Part shown: positions 34,493 to 44,537 of the stretch, piece by piece
Layout: every line of letters starts with the position of its first letter
How positions within the stretch are numbered: position 1 is the stretch's first letter
Source of the DNA: CAYYUA01 sp964542585
Lineage (GTDB): Bacteria > Bacteroidota > Bacteroidia > CAILMK01 > CAYYUA01
Length of the DNA: 64,000 nucleotides
Reading direction: 5' to 3'
Assembly (NCBI GenBank): GCA_964542585.1
Contig: CAZIUI010000009.1
Span: 1-64,000 of the forward strand
Notes under the pieces: model-generated
Database searches by the model: none
The model's input: only the letters and a program-made list of their open reading frames with translations
What the model was told of the DNA's origin: nothing
Translations under genes and position numbers: made by a program

Positions 34493-35488
34493 ATGAAAAA
34501 ACAACTATACTTTTTCGCGCTTATTCTGATGGTAATGCTAGGCTTTTATGCTGCGTATTATTACAGCAACTACAAGGTTCAGAATCTTCCGATAAGAGGG
34601 GAGGTGTCGGAAATCCCAAAAACTAACCTTGTAAGAACCTTGAAAAAGCAGCCAGAGCCTGATTCCAATATTCTGTATACTGCTCTTAGTCCGCGACAGC
34701 TTACTAGCCCTTTTCGTATTGGAAGTAAGAAAAAACGTTTGACCGATACAGCCCTTTCCAATTCCAACGTGGTTTTTCGATCCGGGACTTACCAGGACAG
34801 TACATCGGGTTACATCAAGCTTTCAGAAAACCAGAATTTCCTTGATAATTATCAGCATAATACAGGTTTCACCAAAGGCAACCCTTTTATTTTTCTTCAT
34901 CTTCACATAAAGCAGATCTTCAAGAAGAATTTCCGTTACTACCATCAGTATCTACCTTTTAAAAATGCAAAGGTTAAAGCCCTTACTTACCTACCGGCGA
35001 AGCCTTCTGCTAAAGCTTACAATGTGCGTTATTATCCTAAGGCAAATGCTTATAAGTATTTAGTAAGTTTAAACCGGACAGATAGCTCAAGGCTTGTGTT
35101 TGGCATTCCTAAAAAGCAATCTGATTTGTCGCTGCGGAAACTTTACTACCGGGCAGAAGAGCAAATAAGGAATGATAAAGGGCAATCCCTGTCTGCTGAT
35201 CATCAGCTGGTAATTCCTATGATGGATTTTCAAATAACAAATTCTTATATTCAAAACCTTGGTAATAAAGCTAAGTCCAAGGCGTTGGGCTATACCAAAC
35301 TTACCTTAATCATGAACACGCAATACAATGTGCTGGATAAGGAAGAGATGAATGATAACGTATCTAACAAACTCATTTTTAACAAGCCTTTTATATTTTA
35401 CTGTCAGAAATCAAGCTTGAAAGAACATAAGCCTCTATTATTATCCTGGGTTGTAAATCCTCATTTGCTACTCGCAAAGAACCGATAA
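34493..35488 (+). CDS. Membrane-anchored protein with serpin-like C-terminal motifs
   Basis: A 331-residue protein of unknown function with one N-terminal hydrophobic segment (6-24), then a polar linker. The C-terminal half resembles serpins in order and spacing: GIPKKQSDL (204-212), IPMMDFQIT (241-249), NLGNK, then NKPFIFYC (297-304) and VVNP (320-323). In serpins the equivalents are LP, PKFKI, LGI, RPFLFxI and VVNP. The hinge EEGTEAAA and the reactive loop are not recognisable, and the N-terminal half does not match. Classification is tentative; inhibition is unlikely. In many Bacteroidota gldE follows ssb; it does not here. Confidence 0.7.
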   Translation: MKKQLYFFALILMVMLGFYAAYYYSNYKVQNLPIRGEVSEIPKTNLVRTLKKQPEPDSNILYTALSPRQLTSPFRIGSKKKRLTDTALSNSNVVFRSGTYQDSTSGYIKLSENQNFLDNYQHNTGFTKGNPFIFLHLHIKQIFKKNFRYYHQYLPFKNAKVKALTYLPAKPSAKAYNVRYYPKANAYKYLVSLNRTDSSRLVFGIPKKQSDLSLRKLYYRAEEQIRNDKGQSLSADHQLVIPMMDFQITNSYIQNLGNKAKSKALGYTKLTLIMNTQYNVLDKEEMNDNVSNKLIFNKPFIFYCQKSSLKEHKPLLLSWVVNPHLLLAKNR

Positions 35489-35588
35489 AGTGGTCGCTCG
35501 ATGATTTTCAAGAATAAATTTCTCGTATCTTTAAATGTTACCTTTAACGTAGGTTAGGGAAAACAAGCAATGGATTAAAGTGAAAGCT

Positions 35589-35951
35589 ATGGTGGAGCAT
35601 TACATGGACGAAGAGAAACAAGCTAAGTGGGATAAATTACTACAACAGCTAACAAGCCAGTTTCAAATGGAGCCGGACCTGAAGGGGATTTTGTTCCTTA
35701 TAGGGATCCGGGAGACGGGCAGTGGGAATAAAACATTCACGAAGGAGCAGAAAGAGGATTTCATGAATTTAGCAATATGCCGAATCCTTAGTCTCTCCGG
35801 CTATTTCAGCTATCAAGGGGTGGATGAATATGGTTGGCCGGATTGGCGTCAGGAAAAGTCCTTCCCCAGGCTTGAGCTGAATAAACAAGAAGAAATGCTA
35901 AAAGCCCATGTAGTAGCGTATTTTGAAGCGGAATCAATTTTTAGTGAATGA
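35589..35951 (+). CDS. Small conserved Bacteroidota protein of unknown function
   Basis: About 120 residues, no signal peptide, cytoplasmic. The core DLKGILFLIGIRETGSG, then FTKEQKEDFMNLAICRIL and YQGVDEYGWPDW looks like a family I have seen in other Bacteroidota genomes, unnamed. No catalytic motif. Starts at GTG 35580 or ATG 35589 are both possible; the internal ATG (35604) is also plausible. It lies 90 bp after the serpin-like gene. Confidence 0.75.
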   Translation: MVEHYMDEEKQAKWDKLLQQLTSQFQMEPDLKGILFLIGIRETGSGNKTFTKEQKEDFMNLAICRILSLSGYFSYQGVDEYGWPDWRQEKSFPRLELNKQEEMLKAHVVAYFEAESIFSE

Positions 35952-36030
35952 ATTAATCAGCCAGCGTAAAAGCAGTGATCACCCTTCACTGATTTTTTGA
36001 AGGAGTTACTAAAGTGATGAAAGGTTTTAA

Positions 36031-38559
36031 ATGATCAGCTTACTCAGGTCTACAAAAGGTTTTTTTAGCGTTTTACCCTGTGTGTTGCTAGTCTTAGCTG
36101 GTTGCATAGCCACCGTTGAAGCACAGACGGTTGTTAAAGGGCGCATTACAGATCTGAAGAGCGGTGATCCCATTAGCTATGCTAACATTGCCTTTGTGAA
36201 TCATCCTAGCGTAGGTACAACTACTGATTTCGAAGGCTTTTTCAAGCTTGAAACAAAAAAACAAGGGGTAGACAGTATTCGGATCTCTCAAATGGGATAT
36301 GATAATAAAGTAATCTCCATTAAAGAGGGACGCCACCAAAATATTAAAGTAAAACTTAAGCCAACCACCTATGAAATGAAAGAATTGGTGGTAAAACCCG
36401 GAAAACCGGATTATCTAAAAGTATTAGAAAAAGTCTGGGCAAACAGGGAAAATAACAATCGGGAAACCCTTGACGCTTACGAGTATGAAAGCTATGCGCG
36501 TACGGAACTTTCGGTCAATAACATGAGCAAAAAGTTCAAGAACCGCAGCTTCATGAAGCCATTCAAGGCGATTTTTGATACCATGCAAGTAGCAGCGGGC
36601 GAAGATGGGGAGCATGTCCTGCCGGTTTTTGTATCGGAAACCATGTCCAAGATGTATCATCGTCATAACCCGGATGCTCAAAAGGAGGTTATCAAAGCTA
36701 GTGACGTAACAGGCGTAGGTTTAGAAGACGGCAGCTTTGTAAGCCAGTTTGTAGGAGCTTCCTTCCAGCAATACAACTTCTACCACGACTGGTTGACTAT
36801 TATTAACAAGCATTTTGTTTCGCCAATTGGAAAAGAAGGCCCCGATTTTTACGAATACCGCGTATTAGATACCCAGCAGATTGATGGCCACCGCAGTATT
36901 CAGCTCCAGTTTAAACCCAAAAGAGAAGGGGATCTGGCTTTTTCAGGAAACTGTTGGATTACTGACAGTACTTATGCGCTAAAGCGTATAACCGCTGAAA
37001 CAGATGATGATGTAAATGTCAACTTTATAGACCGTTTCAAAATTGATCAAAACCTTGAACCTACCATTAAAGGCCCATGGGTGCCTTCCAAGACTCGAGT
37101 CTTAGTAGATGTTACACAAGTTAGTGAAAACACCTTTAGCTTTTTGGGAAAATCTTACATTTCCAATGAAAATATCCAGGTAACTCAGCCAAAGGATGGG
37201 GAATTTTACGAGCGAGAGATCGTAAAAGCCCTTGATAAATCAGACAAATCCGATAGTTTCTGGAAAGCCAACCGGCATACCAAACTGACCAATACCGAAA
37301 AAAAGGTTTATAATACTGTGGACTCAATTCGGGATTTACCTGTGGTCCAATCTTATACGGAAATTATTAAAACCTTGGTTCAAGGCAGGCTGGATTTGGG
37401 ACCAGTGGAATTTGGGCCTTATTGGTCCGTTTATGGGCACAATGTAGTTGAGGGTCACCGCTTTCAAATGGGTGCCCGAACGGATGAAAATTTCAGCAAG
37501 CACTGGATTCTGGAGGGTTATGTGGCATATGGAACGAAGGATGAAACCTACAAATACAACCTACAGGCTGAACGTTTTCTTTCAAGAGAATCATGGACAA
37601 AGGTTGGTTTTCAGCATAAGTTTGATCTGGAAGAACTCGGAAGCAGGGAGGATTTCTTCAAGGCCAATCAGCTTTTCCAATTTTCCAGTCAGATCGGGCT
37701 TATTGAGCGCTTTAATGCCATTAGGATTAATCGTTTTTGGATTCAAAGTGACCTTTTTGATGGTTTTACACAGCGTGCTTTTCTTCTCACAAGAGATTTT
37801 CACCCCAAAGGCAATTACACCTTTGCCTACAAGCGGCCTTCGGATATTCAGTCACAGCGGAAAAACGATTTCCAAACCACAGCGGTAACCCTTGAATCAC
37901 GGTATGCGCCTAAGGAAAAAGTAACGGTAAGTGGCAATAATCGGGTTCGCCTACGATCTGAAAAAGCGCCGGTTATCACAGCCCGATACACCATGGGGCT
38001 TAAAGGTTTTCTGAATGGAGATTTCGCTTTTCAGAAAGGCTCATTACAAGTACAGCAAGATCTGAATTTTGGAGCCTTTGGGAGAGGCCACTATAATATA
38101 AAAGGAAAGAAAATTTTTGACAGGCTGCCCTATCCTTTGCTGAATATATTACCGGGTAATGAAACCTTTATCCAGAGCGATAATACCTACAACTTAATGG
38201 ATTTTTATGAATTTATAGCGGATGAAACCCTTGAAATGTCTTATAGGCATCATTTTGAAGGACTCTTACTAAACAGGGTGCCTTTGATTAAAAAAACAGA
38301 TTGGCGACTGGTCAGTGGGGGGAAAGCTGTTGTTGGTGATTATAACAATCAGAATGATGACTACATACCGGAGGGAATCCCTCAAGTCGATTATGATTAT
38401 AGATCATTAGATCCCTCGAAGCCCTATGCTGAAGTAAGCTACGGGATTGAAAATATCTTAAGGGTCATCCGAATTCAGGCTTTCCATCGATTAACTTATA
38501 AGTCAGGGAATAATGTCAGACCATTTGGGGTTAAAGGTTCTTTGTATTTTAGCTTTTAA
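36031..38559 (+). CDS. Outer-membrane DUF5686 protein with carboxypeptidase-like regulatory domain
   Basis: An 842-residue protein with signal peptide (VLPCVLLVLAGCIATVEAQ). Residues about 33-115 form a CarboxypepD_reg-like (CNA-B type) beta-sandwich (VVKGRITDLKSGDPISYANI...GTTTDFEGFF), as in TonB-dependent transporter N-termini. The rest is a long DUF5686-type barrel ending in F. Such proteins sit in the outer membrane; the substrate is unknown. The 3' end is only 3 bp from the convergent anmK gene. Confidence 0.88.
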   Translation: MISLLRSTKGFFSVLPCVLLVLAGCIATVEAQTVVKGRITDLKSGDPISYANIAFVNHPSVGTTTDFEGFFKLETKKQGVDSIRISQMGYDNKVISIKEGRHQNIKVKLKPTTYEMKELVVKPGKPDYLKVLEKVWANRENNNRETLDAYEYESYARTELSVNNMSKKFKNRSFMKPFKAIFDTMQVAAGEDGEHVLPVFVSETMSKMYHRHNPDAQKEVIKASDVTGVGLEDGSFVSQFVGASFQQYNFYHDWLTIINKHFVSPIGKEGPDFYEYRVLDTQQIDGHRSIQLQFKPKREGDLAFSGNCWITDSTYALKRITAETDDDVNVNFIDRFKIDQNLEPTIKGPWVPSKTRVLVDVTQVSENTFSFLGKSYISNENIQVTQPKDGEFYEREIVKALDKSDKSDSFWKANRHTKLTNTEKKVYNTVDSIRDLPVVQSYTEIIKTLVQGRLDLGPVEFGPYWSVYGHNVVEGHRFQMGARTDENFSKHWILEGYVAYGTKDETYKYNLQAERFLSRESWTKVGFQHKFDLEELGSREDFFKANQLFQFSSQIGLIERFNAIRINRFWIQSDLFDGFTQRAFLLTRDFHPKGNYTFAYKRPSDIQSQRKNDFQTTAVTLESRYAPKEKVTVSGNNRVRLRSEKAPVITARYTMGLKGFLNGDFAFQKGSLQVQQDLNFGAFGRGHYNIKGKKIFDRLPYPLLNILPGNETFIQSDNTYNLMDFYEFIADETLEMSYRHHFEGLLLNRVPLIKKTDWRLVSGGKAVVGDYNNQNDDYIPEGIPQVDYDYRSLDPSKPYAEVSYGIENILRVIRIQAFHRLTYKSGNNVRPFGVKGSLYFSF

Positions 38560-38562
38560 AAT

Positions 38563-39624
38563 TTAGCCATACAGGTTCCCAGCCATGTGATCCCTATGAG
38601 CTCCTGTAACACTGCTTAAACAGTTTACTTTCCGGTTGTAGCGAAGCCAACCCAAGAAGCCAAAAATCAAGGCCTCCTTAAAGTCAATTAGGTGCTTTTC
38701 ACCCACTTCTAGTTTTCCGTGCCAGTAAGTCCCGATCTTATGGATTAAAAAAGTATTCCAAGCACCGCCACCAGTTACAAGTAAGCTTTTTGGGTGTTGG
38801 TTATTTTTTTCCTCCTGGATTTCAGGAATTTGCTGCGCTAAGTGTTCGATGTAGGTCCTCAGTTTGTCAGCAGGATTGGCCCGAAAACCTTGGATTAAAG
38901 GCAGCCAATGGTTTTCGATATCTCGTTTATCCAGCGACTTAGGGCCTTTTAATTGATAAAACCGAATCTCATTCAAAGCTTCTAGTAATTCCGGGATAAG
39001 GTGCCCTTCACTCGCCAAACTGCCTCCTTGGTCATACTGCTTACCGGCCTCCTGTGCCAACTGATTCAAAATTTGGTTACAAGGGGCTACATCAAAAGCC
39101 AAACGTTGACCTTCGGCTGAAACGTAAGAAATGTTTGCAATACCCCCCAGGTTAAGACAAGCATCGTAATTGCCAAATAAGAAGGCATCTCCAACAGGCG
39201 CCAAAGGTGCTCCTTGTCCCCCTAGGTGTAGGTCAGCCTGGCGAAAATCATGAACAACGGGAATTTGGGTATAAGCCCAAATGGCTGAGGCATCACCAAT
39301 TTGAAGGGAAAGCCCTGCTTCCGGATTATGGTAAACTGTATGACCATGGCAACTTATCAAGTCTATGTAAAGCTGGTGCCGGTTTTGAAAACTCCTTATT
39401 AAATCTCCCAAGTATTGACCGTAAGCCTGGTGGATGGTGCAACCCCTAATTAGATCCGTTGAGGAGATCTGATGAAGCTTAGATAGCCAATGATTGGGGT
39501 AGGGAATGGTCTCGGCGGCCTCTATCTGAAAGTGGTAGTCACCATTGTTATGCTGGCTTAAATTGCAGGCTGCTAAATCAACACCATCAAGGGAAGAGCC
39601 CGACATTACGCCTACTACAAGCAT
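38563..39624 (-). CDS. anmK: Anhydro-N-acetylmuramic acid kinase
   Basis: A 353-residue AnmK that cleaves and phosphorylates 1,6-anhydro-MurNAc during peptidoglycan recycling. The N-terminal phosphate motif is GVMSGSSLDGVD, followed by the family motifs ISCHGHTV, QIGDASAIW and LVTGGGAWN. A later VCHD-like segment (VVHDFRQAD) is the usual catalytic Asp region. It lies 16 bp downstream of nnrDE and is probably in one unit with it. Confidence 0.95.
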   Translation of the reverse strand: MLVVGVMSGSSLDGVDLAACNLSQHNNGDYHFQIEAAETIPYPNHWLSKLHQISSTDLIRGCTIHQAYGQYLGDLIRSFQNRHQLYIDLISCHGHTVYHNPEAGLSLQIGDASAIWAYTQIPVVHDFRQADLHLGGQGAPLAPVGDAFLFGNYDACLNLGGIANISYVSAEGQRLAFDVAPCNQILNQLAQEAGKQYDQGGSLASEGHLIPELLEALNEIRFYQLKGPKSLDKRDIENHWLPLIQGFRANPADKLRTYIEHLAQQIPEIQEEKNNQHPKSLLVTGGGAWNTFLIHKIGTYWHGKLEVGEKHLIDFKEALIFGFLGWLRYNRKVNCLSSVTGAHRDHMAGNLYG

Positions 39625-39640
39625 AGGTGGTTTTTAAATT

Positions 39641-41146
39641 CTAACCGGGAAACATTTGTTGAAAAGCCTTGGGAAGGTGATTGAGGAGGTCACGGGCAAT
39701 TAAACTGACCTGACCCTGGTCCTGCCTGGCTATATCACCGGCTAAACCATGAATAAAAACCCCGATTTTAGCCGCTTCTGAAGAAGGGTATCCTTGTGCT
39801 AATAAGCCGGTAATCAAGCCTGTTAAGGTATCCCCGCTTCCACCGGTTGCCATGCCAGGATTTCCCGTGCTGTTGAAATAAACATGCCCATCAGGCTGTA
39901 TTATTCTTGTATTGTTACCCTTCAACACCATGTAGATCTGGTACTGGGAAGCCAGATTTTGGGCTTCTTGTAGTTGTTCTAAGCTGTCACCAGGGCCTGC
40001 TAAGCGTTGAAATTCCCCGGGATGTGGTGTCAGGATACTATATCGTGGGATTTCACGCCACAAATCTCCCCGCTTGCTGAGAATGTTTAAGCTATCCGCA
40101 TCCAGAACAATGGGGTGATCATAAGTGCGCAATAATTCCTCAAGCAATGCTTCCGTATCCGATTCCTGACCTATGCCAGGTCCGATGCCAATGGCATTAT
40201 AGGTTTTAAGATCCGGTAGCGTAGTTAAGTGCTTATCATTCCGGTCAGGTTTAACCATAGCCTCTGGCACTGCTGTTTGAAGCGGAAGATAACCACAGCC
40301 GGGTACGGCAATGGTTAGCAGACCCAATCCACTTTTTAAGCTAGCATTAGCAGCTAGCTGAGCCGCGCCAATAGTCCCATAAGCCCCAAGTATTAGCAAG
40401 GCATGCCCAAAATTACCTTTGTGCTGATAAGGTTTTCGAGTTTCTATTTTGCCGCTCATTTTTTCCGCATCAAGAAAGTGATAAGGAGTATTTACAGTGT
40501 TGAGGTAATCCGGTAGCAAGCCTATTGGTAATATTTTTACCTCGCCAATAAAAGGCTGGACTTCCGGTAGCATGAAGCTAAGCTTATAAAGTTCAAACGT
40601 AAAGGTGTAGTTGGCTACTATCTTGATAGAATCAGTGTTCAGGGTATCACAATAAATTCCTGTTGGGATATCTACGGCTACAACAGAAGCTGAATGTGCA
40701 TTTACGGCCTTCACAATATCCGCAATCAAGCCTTTTAAGGGTCGGTCTAGTCCACTTCCTAATAGGGCATCAATAATTACTGAATCAGATGATATAGGAG
40801 ACAGTTCATCAGCCGATTGTAGCTGCTGAATGGATGCTTTTTCTTCTCTTGAAAACCTTTTCCAGTTATGGTTAAAATCCTGAGATGGCTTGCTGGAAGA
40901 CCCAACTACCGCTATTTGAACTGTGTAGCCATCTTGGGCTAATAGCCTCCCAATAGCCAGTCCATCACCCCCGTTGTTTCCCTTACCGCAAATGATGTAA
41001 ACTGGCCTGTTGGCTGAAAAAGTGTCTTTAAAAGTTTTAGTAAATGCGGAAGCCGCTCGCTCCATGAGATCAATGGAGGGAATGGGCTCCTGCATCATAG
41101 TTTGGCGATCAGCTTCTTGTATTTGCTTGCGATTGAGGATTTTCAT
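39641..41146 (-). CDS. nnrDE: Bifunctional NAD(P)H-hydrate epimerase / ADP-dependent dehydratase
   Basis: About 501 residues; repairs hydrated NAD(P)H. The N-terminal YjeF_N epimerase half has IICGKGNNGGDGLAIGRLL and VDIPTG. The C-terminal ADP-dependent dehydratase (ribokinase-like) half has ILTPHPGEFQRL, VLKGNNTRI and GNPGMATGGSGDTLTG. TTG at 41155 is in frame, but the ATG at 41146 begins the conserved MKILNRKQIQEAD. anmK follows after 16 bp. Confidence 0.94.
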   Translation of the reverse strand: MKILNRKQIQEADRQTMMQEPIPSIDLMERAASAFTKTFKDTFSANRPVYIICGKGNNGGDGLAIGRLLAQDGYTVQIAVVGSSSKPSQDFNHNWKRFSREEKASIQQLQSADELSPISSDSVIIDALLGSGLDRPLKGLIADIVKAVNAHSASVVAVDIPTGIYCDTLNTDSIKIVANYTFTFELYKLSFMLPEVQPFIGEVKILPIGLLPDYLNTVNTPYHFLDAEKMSGKIETRKPYQHKGNFGHALLILGAYGTIGAAQLAANASLKSGLGLLTIAVPGCGYLPLQTAVPEAMVKPDRNDKHLTTLPDLKTYNAIGIGPGIGQESDTEALLEELLRTYDHPIVLDADSLNILSKRGDLWREIPRYSILTPHPGEFQRLAGPGDSLEQLQEAQNLASQYQIYMVLKGNNTRIIQPDGHVYFNSTGNPGMATGGSGDTLTGLITGLLAQGYPSSEAAKIGVFIHGLAGDIARQDQGQVSLIARDLLNHLPKAFQQMFPG

Positions 41147-41247
41147 GACTACCAATAGGCTTTAGGCTAAATAACGAGAAACAAATCCATAGCTTTCAAC
41201 CTTTTATTCAAGGAATACATCCACCTACCATCAGGCTGATTTTGATG

Positions 41248-41255
41248 TAAATTTG
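41248..41255 (+). promoter_or_regulatory. -7 box of gltX
   Basis: TAAATTTG, perfect TAnnTTTG, ending 21 bases before ATG 41277. It excludes the upstream in-frame TTG/ATG-like start at 41253. Confidence 0.55.
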
Positions 41256-41276
41256 CACCTTTTAAAATACTCATTC

Positions 41277-42815
41277 ATGAAGGAACAAGTTCGCGTACGT
41301 TTTGCTCCAAGTCCTACGGGATATCTGCATATTGGTGGTGTTCGCACCGCTCTGTACAATTACCTGTTTGCCAGGCAAAATAAGGGTAAATTTATTCTGC
41401 GTGTTGAAGATACAGACCAGTCACGCGCTGTTGAGGGGGCTGAAGCCTACATTACAGAGGCCTTGCGATGGGCTGGAATCACTTATGACGAAGGCCCGGA
41501 TAAAGAAGGCCCGTATGCTCCTTATCGTCAGTCAGAGCGTAAAGCAACTTACGCACAGTATGCAGAACAGCTTGTAAGTGAAGGTAAGGCCTACTATGCT
41601 TTTGATACCTCCGAGGAGCTGGAAAACATGCGCGAACGCATGAAGAAAGCAGGCAAAGCTTCTCCCAAGTATGATCACGTCACGCGGGAATATATGCAAA
41701 ATTCCCTGACCTTACCACAGGATGATGTCCATAAACGTATGGAGGATGGCCAACCGTTCGTAGTGAGGCTAAAGGTTCCTCGCAAAGAAGAGGTTAAGCT
41801 TTACGATCGCGTTCGAGGTTGGGTATCCGTTCAAAGTGAGCAAATTGATGATAAGGTGCTGATCAAAGCCGATGGCATGCCGACCTATCACATGGCAAAT
41901 GTTGTAGATGATCACCTGATGCGGATCACTCACGTGATCAGGGGTGAGGAATGGTTGCCCTCAGCACCGTTGCACGTACTACTTTATCAGTTTCTGGGGT
42001 GGGGCGAAGAAGTACCGGAATTTGCCCATTTACCTTTAATTATGAAACCAGATGGCAGCGGCAAGCTTAGCAAGCGCGATGGTGAAAAGGGGGGATTTCC
42101 GGTGGCTCCTATTCGATGGGAAAGTGAGGAGGGTGAAAGCGTAGAAGGTTTTAGGGAACATGGATACTTCCCGGAAGCTTTTATCAATATCCTTGCTATG
42201 CTGGGCTGGAGCCCTCATGATAACCGGGAAGTCTTTACCATGGATGAGCTAATCCATAAGTTTGAGCTAGAGCGAGTTGGAAAAGCCGGTGCAAAGTTTG
42301 ACCCCGATAAAGCCAGCTGGTATAACCAGTATTACCTGCGCCATAAATCCGGGGAAGAATTGGCTGAATACTTCCTTTCTGATCTAGAGAAACGGGGGTA
42401 TCAGCCGGAGAAGGAATATGTCGTTAAGGTTTGCGAATTGGTTAAAGAGAAGGCGTCATTCATTACCGAGTTTTATGAACTTGCTTATTTCTTTTTTGAG
42501 AAACCCAGCGACTATGATCAAAAGATCATTCGTAAAAAGTGGGATGAGCAGGCTCCAGAATTCTTTACCCAACTGAAAACCTCACTTACTCAACTGGAAG
42601 ATTTTTCAGCTGATAATATAGAGCATACCTTTAAGACCCTGGCTCAGGACTCATTCGGTGAAAAACCTGGCAAGTTCATGCAGCTTTTTCGTGTAATGGT
42701 TACGGGATTAAGCTATGGACCGGCCATTTTCGACACCTTAAGCTTAATAGGCCGGGAAGAGGTGTTAGAAAGGTTGGAAGCTGCGCTCGAGCGAATCCCT
42801 TCAATGGAAGTCTAG
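41277..42815 (+). CDS. gltX: Glutamate-tRNA ligase
   Basis: A 512-residue class I aminoacyl-tRNA synthetase. The nucleotide-binding HIGH-type motif is YLHIGG near residue 15 and the KMSKS-type motif is KLSKRDG. VRFAPSPTG, GGVRTALYNYLFAR and RVEDTDQ are family hallmarks, and the C-terminal helical anticodon-binding part is present. The ATG at 41277 begins MKEQVRVRFAPSPTG; a frame start at 41253 would overlap the promoter. The gene converges on hutU with 45 bp between. Confidence 0.96.
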   Translation: MKEQVRVRFAPSPTGYLHIGGVRTALYNYLFARQNKGKFILRVEDTDQSRAVEGAEAYITEALRWAGITYDEGPDKEGPYAPYRQSERKATYAQYAEQLVSEGKAYYAFDTSEELENMRERMKKAGKASPKYDHVTREYMQNSLTLPQDDVHKRMEDGQPFVVRLKVPRKEEVKLYDRVRGWVSVQSEQIDDKVLIKADGMPTYHMANVVDDHLMRITHVIRGEEWLPSAPLHVLLYQFLGWGEEVPEFAHLPLIMKPDGSGKLSKRDGEKGGFPVAPIRWESEEGESVEGFREHGYFPEAFINILAMLGWSPHDNREVFTMDELIHKFELERVGKAGAKFDPDKASWYNQYYLRHKSGEELAEYFLSDLEKRGYQPEKEYVVKVCELVKEKASFITEFYELAYFFFEKPSDYDQKIIRKKWDEQAPEFFTQLKTSLTQLEDFSADNIEHTFKTLAQDSFGEKPGKFMQLFRVMVTGLSYGPAIFDTLSLIGREEVLERLEAALERIPSMEV

Positions 42816-42860
42816 CTTCCGATAGCGCCTTTCTCAGATCAGCTTTCTTTTCCTTTTAAG

Positions 42861-44537
42861 TTAAAGACGCTCCTGGATATCCAGCCGGTTTCGCCGAGCT
42901 GTATCCTTGGCAATGTCGTAGCCGGCATCAGCATGCCTGATAACACCTGTTGCTGGATCATTGGTCAGGACGCGCTGCAGGCGATTTTCAGCATCCTCAG
43001 TTCCATCAGCTACGATCACCATTCCCGCATGGATAGAGTTACCGATGCCAACACCCCCACCATGATGAACCGATACCCAGGTAGCCCCGGAAGCGGCATT
43101 CATAAGGGCATTCAGAATAGGCCAGTCCGCTATGGCATCTGATCCATCCGCCATGGATTCGGTTTCTCGGTTAGGGGAAGCGACAGAGCCCGTATCAAGG
43201 TGATCCCTGCCAATGACAATGGGTGCCTTTACGCGGCCTTCCTTCACCAACTTGTTAAAAGCTAGCCCGGCTTTGGCGCGTTCTTCCACGTTTAGCCAGC
43301 AAATCCGTGCTGGTAACCCCTGAAAAGCCACCTGCTCCTGGGCCATTTTTAGCCAGCGGGTTAGGTGATGATTTTCCGGGAAAAGCTCCATCAAAGCTTT
43401 ATCAGTCTCATAAATATCCTGTGGATCTCCTGATAAAGCAGCCCACCGGAATGGCCCATTACCTTTTGAAAATTCCGGGCGGATATAAGCTGGCACAAAA
43501 CCGGGAAAATCAAAAGCATTGGAGACACCGTAATCCTGAGCTTGCCCCCTAAGGTTATTGCCATAATCGAATGTTATGGCACCACGCAGCTGAAAATCCA
43601 GCATTAGCTGCACATGGTGAGCCATGGTTTCTTTGGAACGGTGGATGTAGGCGTCCCGGTCGTGTTCACGCAGTTGCTGAGCCTCAGCCAGGGACATTCC
43701 CTCCGGTATATAACCGTACAAGGGATCATGAGCTGAGGTTTGATCCGTGAGGGTATCGGGGGTGAGCTCCCTTTCTTGCAATCGCTTTAAAAGGTCGATA
43801 GCGTTGCCGGCATACGCCACGGAATAGGCTTGCTGACGGCTTTTAGCTTCTAAGGCTTTGTCGATGGCTGTATCCAGATCGCGGCTGTAATCATGCAGGT
43901 ATTGGGTTTCAATCCGTCTTTGTATGTGATGCTCATCCACCTCAGCGGCCAGGCAAACGCCATCATTCAGGGTGATAGCCAAAGGCTGAGCACCGCCCAT
44001 GCCACCTAGGCCGGCTGTTACATTTAATTTTCCCTTAAGCGAACCATCAAAGTGCTGAGCTGCCAGCGAGCCGAAAGTTTCGTAAGTACCCTGAAGAATT
44101 CCCTGCGTTCCGATGTAAATCCAAGAGCCAGCTGTCATCTGGCCGTACATCATCAGGTCCTGTTGCTCCAGTTTGGAGAAATAATCATAGGTAGCCCATC
44201 GCGGTACTAACAGTGAATTGGCAATTAAAACGCGGGGCGCATCCTTATGGGTACGGAGAATGCCTACCGGCTTGCCAGACTGGATCATCAGGGTTTCGTC
44301 TTCCTCCAGATCCTGTAAAGCTTTGATGATGTTATGAAGCGCTTGATGGTTACGGGCGGCTTTGCCATTGCCCCCATAAACAATGAGTTGCTCATTGTTT
44401 TCTGCCACATTTGGGTCCAGGTTGTTTAAAAGCATGCGGTAAGGGGCTTCTTGTAGCCAACCCTGGCAAGTGAGCTGGGAGCCTGTTGGCGCACCTTCAA
44501 GATATTCTGCGAGCTGATCAGCTGTTTCCCTAGTCAT
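42861..44537 (-). CDS. hutU: Urocanate hydratase
   Basis: A 558-residue urocanase that adds water to urocanate, step two of histidine degradation, with tightly bound NAD. The NAD motif GGMGGAQPLA and the C-terminal signature GDHDTGSV-like segment (GRDHLDTGSVASPNRETESM) and HHGGGVGIGNS are intact. No other hut gene lies in the window, so the pathway is scattered. No signal peptide. Confidence 0.96.
   Translation of the reverse strand: MTRETADQLAEYLEGAPTGSQLTCQGWLQEAPYRMLLNNLDPNVAENNEQLIVYGGNGKAARNHQALHNIIKALQDLEEDETLMIQSGKPVGILRTHKDAPRVLIANSLLVPRWATYDYFSKLEQQDLMMYGQMTAGSWIYIGTQGILQGTYETFGSLAAQHFDGSLKGKLNVTAGLGGMGGAQPLAITLNDGVCLAAEVDEHHIQRRIETQYLHDYSRDLDTAIDKALEAKSRQQAYSVAYAGNAIDLLKRLQERELTPDTLTDQTSAHDPLYGYIPEGMSLAEAQQLREHDRDAYIHRSKETMAHHVQLMLDFQLRGAITFDYGNNLRGQAQDYGVSNAFDFPGFVPAYIRPEFSKGNGPFRWAALSGDPQDIYETDKALMELFPENHHLTRWLKMAQEQVAFQGLPARICWLNVEERAKAGLAFNKLVKEGRVKAPIVIGRDHLDTGSVASPNRETESMADGSDAIADWPILNALMNAASGATWVSVHHGGGVGIGNSIHAGMVIVADGTEDAENRLQRVLTNDPATGVIRHADAGYDIAKDTARRNRLDIQERL

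Noticed and set aside
37448..37888. 146-codon frame inside the DUF5686 gene
   Set aside because: Out-of-frame shadow of a long conserved gene.
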